The notes: generated by a model not told the origin, from the sequence alone. 64,000 bases of DNA from Lonsdalea populi (GCF_015999465.1 NZ_CP065534.1:3348001-3412000), one strand, 5' to 3'; shown: positions 1 to 9,262, counted from the stretch's first letter. Numbers and translations are program-made.

Positions 1-327
1 TACCACGTCTTCACGATGTGACTGCAACCGGGCATCCAGCAACGCCACATCCTCTTCGTCATGACGATCGATATATAACGGGTGCAATCCCAGCGCCGCA
101 TGCAGGCCAGGCCACCGTTGTGCGAGTTGCAGGATGAGATCGAAGTGATGGGCGTCCACCGCGGGGATGATGATATCGGTGATGCCCGCGTCCTGAGCGC
201 GTCGCACGCTGTCAGACTCGTCATCCAGAAACAATGGAACGTCAAAATGACAGTGGGTATCTATCAGCGGACCCGGCGCGTGGGGGCGCTGGTCGGTCTG
301 GCTGGCAGTTGGTTCGGAACCCGGCAT
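1..327 (-). CDS. yjjV: TatD-family metal-dependent hydrolase YjjV, 3' end cut by window edge
   Basis: Read on the minus strand from ATG at 327 to the left edge (109 codons, no stop reached). The N-terminal segment holds IDTHCHFD, with the HxH metal ligands at about residues 25 and 27, followed by a stretch typical of TatD/YjjV hydrolases ending in ALGLHP, the next conserved segment. TatD proteins are TIM-barrel metallohydrolases with DNase or related phosphoesterase activity; the substrate of YjjV itself is not established. An upstream in-frame stop lies near 395, so the start cannot move far. In E. coli yjjV is the last gene of the prfC-osmY-ytjA-yjjU-yjjV series, which agrees with the neighbours here except that yjjU is missing. 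Confidence 0.88.
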   Translation of the reverse strand, partial: MPGSEPTASQTDQRPHAPGPLIDTHCHFDVPLFLDDESDSVRRAQDAGITDIIIPAVDAHHFDLILQLAQRWPGLHAALGLHPLYIDRHDEEDVALLDARLQSHREDVV

Positions 328-512
328 AAGCAAAATGCGGCCTTCACGCTGAATGAGAGGAAGTGAGGATAACAGTTACCGGGCCTCTGCGTCATGCTCC
401 TGCAACAGGCCTGACCATCCGCCTTTTATCGAACGGGAGCCGCGGTGAGTGCGATGGAGCGCGCAGTCCCATCGGGATGCCGCCCCTTGAAGGGCAGTTA
501 TCCGTCGGATAT

Positions 513-549
513 AAAACCGGCCCGCGCATCTTTGCAGATGCCGGGCCGA
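513..549 (-). terminator. Rho-independent terminator after ytjA
   Basis: On the minus strand a GC-rich stem (CGGCCCGGCATC pairing with GATGCGCGGGCCGG) is followed by TTTTA. It lies about 60 bp past the ytjA stop codon and would end ytjA (or osmY-ytjA) transcription before yjjV. Read on the plus strand there is no T-run, so the signal is one-directional. Confidence 0.7.
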
Positions 550-605
550 CGTTAAAAGACGAGATAGAGAACAAACTGAACAGCGGCAAACGAATGCCGC
601 TATCG

Positions 606-767
606 CTATGGACGCCTGCGTCCCATAAAGAGACTGACCAAGAACAGAATGATACCGATCACGAAGACGATTTTAGCTGCGCTCGCCGCTGCACCCGCCA
701 GTCCGCCGAAACCCAGCGCGGCGGCGATCAGCGCCACAATCAGAAAAATAATACCCCAACGAAACAT
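606..767 (-). CDS. ytjA: YtjA, small DUF1328 membrane protein
   Basis: This 53-residue protein begins [18 protein letters not shown] and ends FMGRRRP, nearly the same as E. coli YtjA (UPF0391/DUF1328). Two hydrophobic helices (about residues 4-22 and 32-47) separated by a Gly/Ala-rich turn make it a small inner-membrane protein, with a basic C-terminal tail. A good ribosome site (AAGGAG) lies 5 bases before the ATG. Its function is unknown; in E. coli it sits downstream of osmY, as here. The gene is too short for most ORF callers. Identification is secure; role is not. Confidence 0.93.
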   Translation of the reverse strand: MFRWGIIFLIVALIAAALGFGGLAGAAASAAKIVFVIGIILFLVSLFMGRRRP

Positions 768-933
768 ACGCTCTCCTTCAATATCTGGTGATTAAAATGA
801 CGTTGCAGCCGGCGCCATGGGACGCCATGCGGCTATCCGACGGGGCAGAGTCATGAGCCCGAAACCGCGCCCATTGGTTTGATGGCGCCGAAGCTTCCCT
901 GAGCGAAGATACCGTCGGTGAGTCGTCCTGACA

Positions 934-960
934 GGCGCGGCGGCGAAATGACCGCCGCGC
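934..960 (-). terminator. GC-rich hairpin downstream of osmY
   Basis: On the minus strand, just past the osmY stop, GCGCGGCGG pairs with the following CGCCGCCGCGC around a short loop. No T-run follows, so this may be an RNA-stabilising or pause hairpin and not a true intrinsic terminator. The rest of 768-1009 shows no gene. Confidence 0.4.
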
Positions 961-1009
961 GGGTGCGATCGCGCGGGTTATCCGAGGAACGGCCTAACCC
1001 GAAGCTGAA

Positions 1010-1627
1010 TTAGGATTCAACCGTCAGGTCATTCTTGACGCTTTTGACCCCTTCGACCGCCTTGGCCAAGCTTTCCGCCTGGGCAGACTGCGCGGCCGTC
1101 GAAACCTGACCGGTTAGCTGCACAATGCCGTCATGCGTTTCAACCTTGATATTGCGAGACGGAACGATGCTGTCCGCCAAGAACTTCGCTTTGATTTTGC
1201 TGGTGGTTACCGTGTCTCCGGCATAGGCGCCGACGGTCTGGGAACCTTTTTCATCTCTAACCTGCAGCTTATCGCTGACGGACTTCACGCCCTCGGTCTT
1301 GCTCGCAATGCTGACCGCCTGCGTAGAAAGAGCCTGACTGGCGACAAAACCGCTCAGAGTCACGATGCCTTTGGACGTCGCGACGGAAATGTCGCCGCTA
1401 TCGATGGTTTTATCTTCCAGCAGCGCGCTTTTCACCTTGGCGGTGATCGTGCTGTCATCCAGATAATTTCCAGCAGACGTCATGGAGCTATCGACTTTCT
1501 GTCCAGTGGTGTCGGCCACGTTCTTCACTTTCTGACTGAACGTTTCTTCTGCCATCGCCTGAGCGCCCAGCAACATAGTCCCCAGAACAACGGCCATTAC
1601 TGATTGTGCAATCTTGGTCTTTTTCAT
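1010..1627 (-). CDS. osmY: Periplasmic BON-domain osmotic stress protein OsmY
   Basis: The 205-residue product starts with a classic Sec signal peptide (MKKTKIAQSV..., cleavage expected after AQAMA near residue 26) and contains two BON domains (about residues 57-125 and 135-205), each with the pattern of acidic and hydrophobic residues ending in VKSVSDKL or VKSVKNDL. OsmY is a periplasmic protein induced by hyperosmotic stress and stationary phase and acts as a chaperone for some secreted outer-membrane proteins. It lies downstream of prfC as in E. coli. The length matches the family (E. coli 201). Confidence 0.95.
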   Translation of the reverse strand: MKKTKIAQSVMAVVLGTMLLGAQAMAEETFSQKVKNVADTTGQKVDSSMTSAGNYLDDSTITAKVKSALLEDKTIDSGDISVATSKGIVTLSGFVASQALSTQAVSIASKTEGVKSVSDKLQVRDEKGSQTVGAYAGDTVTTSKIKAKFLADSIVPSRNIKVETHDGIVQLTGQVSTAAQSAQAESLAKAVEGVKSVKNDLTVES

Positions 1628-1965
1628 CTAGATCTTCCTTTTTGTTGCCACTGTTCCACTGCACGGAATGTGCTCATATAGAGTCAATCACGGGGCTGGC
1701 GCGTCGGAGCCAGCATTGGTCACCAGATAGATTGTCATGCCGAAAATAACCGCCACTTCAATATAACTCGCTATACCTCGTTAAATTAACAGTGAAACAA
1801 ACTAGAAATATTGCATTCATAGTTAACTATAGCTGACTACGGATAAAAGCCCAGGCAACGTGATGAAAAAGACAGCAAATTAGAGAGTTTCAGATTTATC
1901 CGTGCGGTAAAACGACTCCTGATATCAAGGAGGAGAGCATTAATTATTTGAAATGCATCAAGAAA
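1628..1965. promoter_or_regulatory. Intergenic region with candidate sigma-S promoter for osmY
   Basis: This gene-free stretch separates prfC and osmY. Read on the minus strand, GACTCTATATGAGC contains a -10-like CTATAT (1681 to 1676) with a preceding C, the pattern favoured by RpoS holoenzyme, and no good -35. The predicted start of transcription would fall about 40 bases before the osmY ATG. In E. coli osmY is strongly RpoS-dependent. The remainder is AT-rich with no ORF of note. Confidence 0.4.
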
Positions 1966-1992
1966 AAGAAAAAACCAGGCATTAGCCTGGCT
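1966..1992 (-). terminator. Rho-independent terminator after prfC
   Basis: Minus-strand reading gives CCAGGC-TAAT-GCCTGG followed by TTTTTTC, a compact textbook intrinsic terminator about 35 bases after the prfC stop codon. It separates prfC from osmY, which must therefore have its own promoter. Confidence 0.85.
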
Positions 1993-2023
1993 TGAGTCAT
2001 CTCAGCGGATCCTAGGCAGGCAA

Positions 2024-3613
2024 TTAATGTTCCCGCGTTTTATGGAACTGTACGTCAGGGTAACGTTCCTGAGTCAGATTCAGGTTTACCATCGTGGGAG
2101 CCACGTAGGTCAGGTTATCGCCGCCGTCCAACGCCAGATGTTGCTCATTCTTACGCTTAAACTCTTCCATCTTTTTGACGTCGCCGCATTCAACCCAGCG
2201 CGCAGTCGAGACGTTGACCGACTCATAAACCGCTTCCACGTTGTACTCCGTCTTCAGACGGGCCACGACCACATCAAACTGCAGTACCCCTACCGCGCCT
2301 ACGATCAGATCGTTGTTGATCAACGGACGGAATACCTGCACCGCGCCCTCTTCGGACAGCTGAACCAAGCCTTTCAGCAGTTGTTTCTGCCTCAACGGAT
2401 CGCGCAGGCGAATGCGACGGAACAGTTCAGGGGCAAAGTTCGGAATACCGGTGAACTTCATGTCCTCGCCTTGCGTAAACGTATCGCCTATCTGGATGGT
2501 GCCGTGGTTATGCAGGCCGATGATGTCGCCGGGATAAGCCTCTTCCACGTGGGAACGGTCGCCCGCCATGAAGGTCAGCGCGTCCGCGATCGTCACATCT
2601 TTGCCGATCCGTACCTGACGCAGCTTCATTCCTTTCTCATATTTACCCGACACGACGCGCATGAAAGCGACGCGGTCACGGTGTTTCGGGTCCATATTGG
2701 CTTGGATCTTGAAGACAAAGCCGGTAAATTTCTCTTCCGACGCGACCACTTCACGCACGTTGGTTTTACGCGGCATCGGCGTCGGCGCCCAGTCGACCAG
2801 CCCGTCCAGCATGTGGTCCACGCCGAAGTTACCCAGCGCTGTGCCGAAGAAGACCGGCGTCAAATCGCCGCTCAGGAAAGCCTCTTCTTCAAACTCGTTG
2901 GAAGCGCCCTGCACCAATTCCAGCTCTTCGCGCAGCTGGGCCGCCAGCTCTTCGCCGACCGCGATATCCAGTTCGGGATTATCCAGCCCTTTGATAACGC
3001 GCAGTTCCTGGATGGTGTGCCCCATCCCGCGCTGATAGAGGTAGGTTTCATCTTTATAAAGGTGATAGACCCCTTTAAACAGCTTGCCGCAGCCGATAGG
3101 CCAGGTGATGGGCGAACAGGCGATGTTCAGCTCGCTTTCCACTTCATCCAGCAGCTCCATCGGATCGCGAATGTCGCGGTCAAGCTTGTTCATAAAGGTC
3201 AGAATCGGGGTATCGCGCAGGCGGGTAACGTCCATCAGTTTGCGAGTACGATCTTCCACCCCTTTCGCGGCATCGATCACCATTAAACAGCAGTCGACGG
3301 CGGTCAGGGTACGGTAAGTATCTTCCGAGAAGTCTTCATGCCCCGGCGTATCCAGCAGATTGACCAGGCTATCCCGATACGGGAACTGCATCACGGACGT
3401 CGTGATGGAGATACCACGCTGTTTTTCCATTTCCATCCAGTCGGATTTGGCGTGCTGGTTAGAGCCGCGGCCTTTTACCGTACCGGCGGTCTGGATCGCC
3501 TGTCCGAACAGCAAAACCTTTTCCGTGATGGTGGTTTTACCGGCGTCAGGATGGGAAATAATGGCAAAAGTCCGGCGTTTCGAGACTTCGCGGGCAAATT
3601 CACTTGGAGACAT
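2024..3613 (-). CDS. prfC: Peptide chain release factor 3 (RF3)
   Basis: The product is 529 residues, the same length as E. coli RF3. It is a translational GTPase: P-loop [12 protein letters not shown] near residue 20, [12 protein letters not shown] as the G3 motif and NKLD as G4. RF3 recycles RF1/RF2 from the ribosome after peptide release and takes part in post-peptidyl-transfer quality control, in the cytosol. The start ATG at 3613 gives the standard N terminus [20 protein letters not shown]. It stands alone with its own terminator. Confidence 0.97.
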   Translation of the reverse strand: MSPSEFAREVSKRRTFAIISHPDAGKTTITEKVLLFGQAIQTAGTVKGRGSNQHAKSDWMEMEKQRGISITTSVMQFPYRDSLVNLLDTPGHEDFSEDTYRTLTAVDCCLMVIDAAKGVEDRTRKLMDVTRLRDTPILTFMNKLDRDIRDPMELLDEVESELNIACSPITWPIGCGKLFKGVYHLYKDETYLYQRGMGHTIQELRVIKGLDNPELDIAVGEELAAQLREELELVQGASNEFEEEAFLSGDLTPVFFGTALGNFGVDHMLDGLVDWAPTPMPRKTNVREVVASEEKFTGFVFKIQANMDPKHRDRVAFMRVVSGKYEKGMKLRQVRIGKDVTIADALTFMAGDRSHVEEAYPGDIIGLHNHGTIQIGDTFTQGEDMKFTGIPNFAPELFRRIRLRDPLRQKQLLKGLVQLSEEGAVQVFRPLINNDLIVGAVGVLQFDVVVARLKTEYNVEAVYESVNVSTARWVECGDVKKMEEFKRKNEQHLALDGGDNLTYVAPTMVNLNLTQERYPDVQFHKTREH

Positions 3614-3803
3614 GTTGTTCAGGCTTCTTCAGGTTAGCACCCGGCGTCAGCATCAGATCGCAGCGATGTCACGTCAGGCAGAGCGGAAATCGATCGTTAA
3701 GCGGCGCATTTTCTCTGATTTACCGGTCATAAACAATCGGTGACTGAAAGACGCGCCTTTTCTTTACCGTTTATCCGCCCAACATCGACGACGAACCTTT
3801 CGT

Positions 3804-4484
3804 TCAGCGGCGTGAGTCGGACTCTCTCGGAACATCTCCGCCCTCGTCGTCGCTGTCCGGATCGTCGTCCTCGACCGGCGTGTTGGCGGTCAACAGATAG
3901 GGCGACTGCTGCCAGCGGGAACGACGGTGCTGCAACAGCGTCCGCGCGAGAATGATGCCGATGGCCAGCGCCAGCAGGATCATCAGCCGCAGGATGTTGG
4001 TCGTGTTGTCCACCTGCTTGGCTTCGGTCTCCAGCACGTGGGTATCCAGCGTCACGCGGAGAAAGCCAATCGGCCCGTCTTTGCCGTTAATCTGTTCAAC
4101 CAACTGATGGTTGAAGTAGCTTCCGGCCCGATTGCCGTCCAGCGCCAGCCGATCGCGTAAAGGGATTTGCTCCCCGGCCTGTGATATCAGCGTGCCGTCC
4201 AGCGCATAGATGCCCGCGTCCAGAATCCGGCTGCGATCGGTCAGATTCCGTAACACGTCGTGGATCCGCTGACTGTTGTCGTCATTGCCTTCCAGCAGGG
4301 GGGTCAGGCTGAACGCGACCTGACGGGTCAAGGTACGCGTCAGCTCTTCAACCTGCTCAGAACGAGCCATTTGGTGACTGAGGCTGAAGTACGACGATCC
4401 CTGCATAAGGATCACCAGCAACGCCAGACAGATCAGCACTATAGCCGTGCGATGTAAGCGAAATTTCAAACGAGCCCGAACCAT
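3804..4484 (-). CDS. ytjB: YtjB (SmpA-like) membrane protein
   Basis: A 226-residue protein with an N-terminal basic segment, a transmembrane helix at about residues 15-35 (AIVLICLALLVILMQGSSYF), a periplasmic domain, and a second helix near residues 163-180 (ILRLMILLALAIGIILA), then a cytoplasmic acidic and polar tail. This matches E. coli YtjB/Smp, whose gene is likewise divergent from serB and close to prfC. The function is unknown. The C-terminal tail (DDDPDSDDEGG) is low-complexity. Confidence 0.9.
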   Translation of the reverse strand: MVRARLKFRLHRTAIVLICLALLVILMQGSSYFSLSHQMARSEQVEELTRTLTRQVAFSLTPLLEGNDDNSQRIHDVLRNLTDRSRILDAGIYALDGTLISQAGEQIPLRDRLALDGNRAGSYFNHQLVEQINGKDGPIGFLRVTLDTHVLETEAKQVDNTTNILRLMILLALAIGIILARTLLQHRRSRWQQSPYLLTANTPVEDDDPDSDDEGGDVPRESDSRR

Positions 4485-4624
4485 GGGAACACCTGAGCGA
4501 TTTGGAGAGTTTAATGTTGCCAGAAGCGTTGACGATAGGATAGCTTGTTGCGTTGTTTTATCATTGTCCTCTTTATGACCGTTCTACATCGTCAACACAA
4601 CACCCGCAGGAAAGGATTTACCCC

Positions 4625-5602
4625 ATGTCGAACCGTTTGACCTACCGCGATCTGCCCGTTGAGATCAATTGCTGGCCCAATTTGCCGCTGTCGCTCAGCG
4701 GTGACGAAGTCATGCCGCTGGACTATCGGGCGGGCAACACCGGCTGGCTGCTCTACGGCGACGCGCTTGACAAAAACGCGTTATCCCGTATGCAGCGCCT
4801 GCTGGATGAACCGATGGTCATCGTCAGCGCCTGGAGCGTAGGCGGCTATCAGGTCGTTCGACTGGCGGGCATTCTGACGCCGCATATCGCCGAGTCGGCG
4901 CATACGCTGGGGCTGGATGTGGCGGCGATGGGTAATCACCCGACGCTGCGGTCGCCCGGTTTGCTGGTCATGGATATGGACTCCACGGCGATCCAGATCG
5001 AGTGTATCGACGAAATCGCCAGCCTGGCGGGCGTGGGCGATCGGGTGGCGGCGATCACCGAACGTGCTATGCAAGGCGATCTGGATTTCTCTTCCAGCCT
5101 GCGCGAGCGCGTAGGCACACTAAAAGGCGCGGATGCGAATATCCTGCTGCGGGTGCGCGACACGCTCCCGCTGATGCCCGGTCTGGAACAAATGGTCAAA
5201 CAGCTGCAGGAGGCCGGTTGGCATCTGGCGATCGCCTCCGGGGGATTTACCTTTTTCGCCGATCATCTGCGCTCGAAACTGAATCTGGTGGCCGCGGTCG
5301 CCAATACCCTGGGGATGCGCGACGGCAAGCTGACGGGCGACGTGGAAGGCCCGATCGTCGACGCCCAATATAAGGCGGATACCCTGCGACAGTTGGCCGA
5401 CAAGCTAGAGATCCCGTTAGAGCAGACGATCGCCATCGGCGACGGCGCCAACGATCTTCTGATGATAAAGGCCGCAGGGCTCGGGATCGCCTATCACGCG
5501 AAACCCAAGGTCTATGCGCAAACGGCGACCAGCATCCGCTATGCGGACCTGACCGGCGTGCTGTGTATTCTCAGCGGCAGTCTGCGACACGAACAACGTT
5601 AA
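4625..5602 (+). CDS. serB: Phosphoserine phosphatase SerB
   Basis: SerB removes phosphate from phosphoserine, the last step of serine biosynthesis. The ATG at 4625 gives a 325-residue protein starting MSNRLTYRDLPVEINCWPN, matching the E. coli start; a longer in-frame extension from 4553 has no ribosome site. The N-terminal regulatory part (residues 1-100) is followed by the HAD phosphatase core with the nucleophile motif DMDST (Asp117, Asp119), a Ser/Thr motif ASGGFTF and the acidic motif GDGANDLLMIKAAGLGIAY. It is divergent from ytjB and 20 bp ahead of radA. Confidence 0.97.
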   Translation: MSNRLTYRDLPVEINCWPNLPLSLSGDEVMPLDYRAGNTGWLLYGDALDKNALSRMQRLLDEPMVIVSAWSVGGYQVVRLAGILTPHIAESAHTLGLDVAAMGNHPTLRSPGLLVMDMDSTAIQIECIDEIASLAGVGDRVAAITERAMQGDLDFSSSLRERVGTLKGADANILLRVRDTLPLMPGLEQMVKQLQEAGWHLAIASGGFTFFADHLRSKLNLVAAVANTLGMRDGKLTGDVEGPIVDAQYKADTLRQLADKLEIPLEQTIAIGDGANDLLMIKAAGLGIAYHAKPKVYAQTATSIRYADLTGVLCILSGSLRHEQR

Positions 5603-5622
5603 ATAAAGAAGTGAGGTAAACC

Positions 5623-7008
5623 GTGGCAAAAGCCGCTAAACGCGCCTTCGTCTGCAATGAATGCGGCGCTGATTATCCGCGCTGGCAGGGGCAATGTAGC
5701 GCCTGTCAGGCCTGGAATACCATCACGGAAGTCCGTCTGGCGGCCGCGCCCTCGTCAGCACGCAGCGACCGCTTCGCCAGCTATGCGGGCGACAGCGCCG
5801 GGGTCAGCCGGGTCCAGAAGCTGTCGGACATCAGCCTCGAGGCGCTACCGCGCTTCTCCACCGGCTTTCAGGAGTTCGACCGGGTGCTGGGCGGCGGCGT
5901 CGTGCCCGGCAGCGCCATTTTGATCGGTGGTAACCCCGGCGCCGGCAAAAGTACCCTGCTGCTGCAAACGCTGTGCAAACTGTCCGAACAGATGAAAACC
6001 CTGTACGTGACTGGCGAAGAGTCGTTGCAGCAGGTCGCGATGCGCGCGCACCGGCTCGGCCTTCCCGCACAGAATCTCAATATGCTGTCGGAAACCAGCA
6101 TCGAGCAGATCTGCCTGATCGCCGAGCAGGAACAGCCGAAGCTGATGGTTATCGACTCCATTCAGGTGATGCACCTGTCCGATATCCAATCTTCGCCGGG
6201 CAGCGTATCTCAGGTACGTGAAACCGCCGCCTACCTGACCCGCTTCGCTAAAACTCGTGGCGTCGCAATCGTAATGGTCGGGCACGTCACCAAAGACGGC
6301 TCTCTGGCCGGCCCGAAGGTGCTGGAACACTGCATTGACTGTTCCGTACTGCTGGACGGCGATGCGGACTCCCGTTTCCGCACGCTGCGCAGCCATAAAA
6401 ACCGTTTCGGCGCCGTCAATGAACTGGGCGTTTTCGCTATGACGGAACAGGGGCTGCGTGAAATCAGCAACCCATCGGCTATTTTCCTGAGCCGGGGCGA
6501 TGAGATCACCTCCGGCAGTTCAGTGATGGTGGTATGGGAAGGCACCCGCCCGCTGCTGGTGGAGATTCAGGCGCTGGTGGATCACTCCATGATGGCGAAC
6601 CCTCGGCGGGTCGCGGTCGGACTGGAGCAGAATCGCCTGGCGATCCTGCTGGCGGTACTGCATCGCCACGGCGGCCTGCAGATGTCGGACCAGGACGTCT
6701 TCGTCAACGTCGTGGGCGGAGTGAAGGTCACCGAAACCAGCGCCGACCTGGCGCTACTGCTGTCGCTGGTCTCCAGCCTGCGCGATCGCCCGCTGCCGCA
6801 GGATCTGGTGGTCTTCGGCGAAGTCGGATTGGCGGGCGAGATCAGGCCGGTACCGAGCGGACAGGAGCGGATTGCCGAGGCCGCCAAACATGGTTTCAAG
6901 CGAGCGATCGTGCCTTTCGCCAACATGCCCAAGAAGCCGCTGGCCAACATGCAGGTGTTCGGCGTCAAAAAGCTGGCGGACGCGCTCGCCATTCTGGATG
7001 AGCTGTAA
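5623..7008 (+). CDS. radA: DNA repair protein RadA
   Basis: The 461-residue product (GTG start at 5623) has a zinc finger at Cys11/Cys14/Cys25/Cys28, a RecA-like ATPase with Walker A GGNPGAGKST near residue 105, the RadA signature KNRFG at 259-263, and a C-terminal Lon-like domain. RadA is a hexameric helicase that drives branch migration of recombination intermediates. It lies 20 bp after serB and probably shares its transcript, as in E. coli. Length and motifs are complete. Confidence 0.97.
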   Translation: MAKAAKRAFVCNECGADYPRWQGQCSACQAWNTITEVRLAAAPSSARSDRFASYAGDSAGVSRVQKLSDISLEALPRFSTGFQEFDRVLGGGVVPGSAILIGGNPGAGKSTLLLQTLCKLSEQMKTLYVTGEESLQQVAMRAHRLGLPAQNLNMLSETSIEQICLIAEQEQPKLMVIDSIQVMHLSDIQSSPGSVSQVRETAAYLTRFAKTRGVAIVMVGHVTKDGSLAGPKVLEHCIDCSVLLDGDADSRFRTLRSHKNRFGAVNELGVFAMTEQGLREISNPSAIFLSRGDEITSGSSVMVVWEGTRPLLVEIQALVDHSMMANPRRVAVGLEQNRLAILLAVLHRHGGLQMSDQDVFVNVVGGVKVTETSADLALLLSLVSSLRDRPLPQDLVVFGEVGLAGEIRPVPSGQERIAEAAKHGFKRAIVPFANMPKKPLANMQVFGVKKLADALAILDEL

Positions 7009-7050
7009 CGGCAGATAGCTTTGGATTGTGACCCGGCCGCTGTGGTATTT

Positions 7051-7068
7051 TGTTTAGTAAGCTAAACC
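7051..7068 (+). promoter_or_regulatory. Candidate NadR operator upstream of nadR
   Basis: The sequence TGTTTA-GTAAGC-TAAACC matches the described NadR box TGTTTA-N6-TAAACA at 11 of 12 fixed positions. It ends two bases before the GGAG of the nadR ribosome site, so bound repressor could block transcription or translation initiation. That makes autoregulation of nadR plausible; the sequence alone does not prove it. Confidence 0.55.
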
Positions 7069-7082
7069 AGGAGCGCCGGATC

Positions 7083-8327
7083 ATGTCACTATTCGATTAC
7101 CTCAAATCGGCTATCAGGCAACACGGCTATACCCTACAGCAGGTTGCCGACGCCACCGGGATGACGAAAGGCTACCTTAGCCAACTACTGAACGCCAAAA
7201 TCAAAAGCCCCAGCGCGCAGAAGCTGGAAGCGCTGCACCGATTCCTGGGGCTGGAGTTTCCTTACCACCAGAAAAGTATCGGCGTCGTGTTCGGTAAATT
7301 TTACCCACTGCATACCGGCCATATCTATCTGATCCAGCGCGCCTGCAGCCAGGTGGATGAACTGCACGTCATCATGGGATTCGACGAAGAGAGGGACCGC
7401 ACCCTCTTCGAACACAGCTCCATGTCGCAGCAACCGACCGTCAGCGACCGCCTGCGCTGGCTGCTGCAAACCTTCAAGTATCAGAAAAATATCCATATTC
7501 ACGCTTTCAATGAAGAAGGTATGGAACCCTACCCGCACGGTTGGAACGTCTGGAGCCTGGGAATTAAAAAATTCATGGCGGAGAAAGGTATCGAACCTAA
7601 CTTCGTCTACACCAGCGAAGAGCAGGACGCGCCGCAGTACGCACCCCATCTGGGGATCGATGCCGTGTTGGTCGACCCGAAACGTTCCTTCATGAATATC
7701 AGCGGCTCGCAGATCCGACAGAACCCGTTCCGCTACTGGGAATACATTCCCACGGAAGTGAAACCTTTCTTCGTGCGCACCGTGGCAATTCTGGGGGGCG
7801 AATCCAGCGGAAAATCGACGTTGGTCAATAAGTTATCCAATATCTTCAACACCACCAGCGCCTGGGAATACGGCCGTGACTACGTGTTTTCACATCTGGG
7901 TGGGGACGAGATGGCATTGCAGTATTCCGACTACGATAAAATCGCGCTCGGTCAGGCTCAATACATCGATTTTTCAGTGAAATATGCCAATAAAGTGGCG
8001 TTCATCGATACCGATTTCATCACTACGCAGGCGTTTTGTAGAAAATATGAAGGGCGCGAGCACCCGTTCGTTCAGGCGCTGATTGAGGAGTACCGCTTCG
8101 ATTTGGTCATTTTGCTGGAAAACAACACGCCGTGGGTGGCGGACGGTCTGAGAAGTCTCGGCAGCAAAGCCGAGCGGGCGGAGTTTCAGAATCTGCTGAA
8201 AGAGATGCTGGCGCAGTATCATGTCGACTACGTGTATGTCACCGAATCAGATTACGATAGCCGCTTCCTGCGCTGCGTAGAGCTGGTTCAGAACATGCTG
8301 GGGCACGACGGCCGCAGCATGAGCTAA
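7083..8327 (+). CDS. nadR: Trifunctional NAD regulator NadR (HTH repressor, NMN adenylyltransferase, ribosylnicotinamide kinase)
   Basis: The ATG at 7083 (GGAG 10 bases upstream) gives 414 residues. The first 60 residues form a helix-turn-helix (LQQVADATGMTKGYLSQLL). Next comes the nucleotidyltransferase motif FGKFYPLHTGH near residue 70, and a C-terminal kinase domain has a P-loop GGESSGKST near residue 237. NadR senses NAD, represses NAD biosynthesis genes and salvages nicotinamide riboside. A longer reading from 7050 adds 11 residues that include the operator sequence and is not preferred. The neighbour in E. coli is ettA; here it is the convergent ygfA. Confidence 0.96.
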   Translation: MSLFDYLKSAIRQHGYTLQQVADATGMTKGYLSQLLNAKIKSPSAQKLEALHRFLGLEFPYHQKSIGVVFGKFYPLHTGHIYLIQRACSQVDELHVIMGFDEERDRTLFEHSSMSQQPTVSDRLRWLLQTFKYQKNIHIHAFNEEGMEPYPHGWNVWSLGIKKFMAEKGIEPNFVYTSEEQDAPQYAPHLGIDAVLVDPKRSFMNISGSQIRQNPFRYWEYIPTEVKPFFVRTVAILGGESSGKSTLVNKLSNIFNTTSAWEYGRDYVFSHLGGDEMALQYSDYDKIALGQAQYIDFSVKYANKVAFIDTDFITTQAFCRKYEGREHPFVQALIEEYRFDLVILLENNTPWVADGLRSLGSKAERAEFQNLLKEMLAQYHVDYVYVTESDYDSRFLRCVELVQNMLGHDGRSMS

Positions 8328-8338
8328 ACTAGCGCACT

Positions 8339-8956
8339 TCACGCTGGCCACTGCCATGCGCGGGACGGCGTGAGGATTTCCGGGAGCGGGACGTCCCAAT
8401 AGGCCGCCGGCACCTGCTCAATCTGCTGACAGTCATGAGCCAGACCGATGGGATAAGGCCCGTGCGCCTGCCAGTGTTTCAGCGTGCGATCGTAGAATCC
8501 GCCGCCCATTCCCAGTCGTTGTCCCCGATCGTCGAACGCCACCAGCGGTGTTAACAGAATATCGAGCCGGTGAGTCGGCAGCACCTGACTTACGTCTAAT
8601 CGCGGCTGCAGGATATTCAGCCGGTTGAGCCTCAGCGCCGTATCGTGTTCATAGCGCAAGAACAGCAGTTGACCTGTGCTGAACGGATGCAGGACGGGCA
8701 GGTAGACCTGTTTACCCAGCCGCCAGAGCGCGTCAATTAACGGAGCGGTATCCAGTTCGCCGTCAAATGAAAGGTACGCCGCCACGTGTCGAGCCTGCTG
8801 AATGCGAGGGTGAGCGATGATGCGTTGCGCAGCCTGTTGAGAGAATATCGTCTGCTGTTCGGCGCTAAGCGCGCGGCGACGTTGGCGTATACGCTGACGG
8901 AGAGTCTGACGATCCAGATCGGCGGAGCGATCGGCAGAAGAAACGGGCGTCTGCAT
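8339..8956 (-). CDS. ygfA: 5-formyltetrahydrofolate cyclo-ligase family protein YgfA
   Basis: The product interconverts 5-formyl-THF and 5,10-methenyl-THF using ATP. From ATG at 8956 the protein has 205 residues, with RQRRRALSAEQQ near the N terminus and the family signature LVAFDDRGQRLGMGGGFYDR near the C terminus. A longer in-frame reading up to 9163 would translate through 6S RNA and is rejected. In E. coli ygfA is co-transcribed from the ssrS promoter and is linked to persister formation. Its 3' end is only 11 bp from that of nadR. Confidence 0.94.
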   Translation of the reverse strand: MQTPVSSADRSADLDRQTLRQRIRQRRRALSAEQQTIFSQQAAQRIIAHPRIQQARHVAAYLSFDGELDTAPLIDALWRLGKQVYLPVLHPFSTGQLLFLRYEHDTALRLNRLNILQPRLDVSQVLPTHRLDILLTPLVAFDDRGQRLGMGGGFYDRTLKHWQAHGPYPIGLAHDCQQIEQVPAAYWDVPLPEILTPSRAWQWPA

Positions 8957-8995
8957 ATCGGTTATCGGCCTGTTAGAGGAGGATGTAAAAAGGAG

Positions 8996-9178
8996 GGAAT
9001 CTCCGAGATGCCGTCGCAGGCTGTAACCCTTGAACCCTTGGTTCAAGGTGAACGTCGCGTCGCAGTTTTTAGGCTTCTCGGACGGACCGAGCATGCGCAC
9101 CAACCACAAGCACAACATTCTGTTGGTTATAAATATCGGCTCAGGGGACTGGCCCGCTGGCAAACATCTCAGAGAAAT
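8996..9178 (-). ncRNA. ssrS: 6S RNA (SsrS)
   Basis: The minus strand reads ATTTCTCTGAGATGTT at the 5' end, then GCGGGCCAGTCCCCTGAGCC, then GCATGCTCGGTCCGTCCGAG, CCTTGAACCAAGGGTTCAAG, and ends GGCATCTCGGAGATTCC. These segments match E. coli 6S RNA in order and spacing, and the 183-nt length fits (E. coli 184). The ends pair to form the closing stem around the central open bubble that mimics an open promoter and sequesters sigma-70 RNA polymerase in stationary phase. It lies between zapA and ygfA as in other enterobacteria. Confidence 0.97.
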
Positions 9179-9262
9179 TTTATTTGTTACTCGCTGTTAC
9201 CCTAACATGTCTAACAGCGTTTTGTTACCCGTAATCCGTGACCTTTTTACCAAAATGCACGC

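Noticed and set aside
8957..9163. N-terminal extension of YgfA through the 6S RNA gene
   Set aside because: The DNA is 6S RNA with conserved sequence and structure; the YgfA family starts near 8956.
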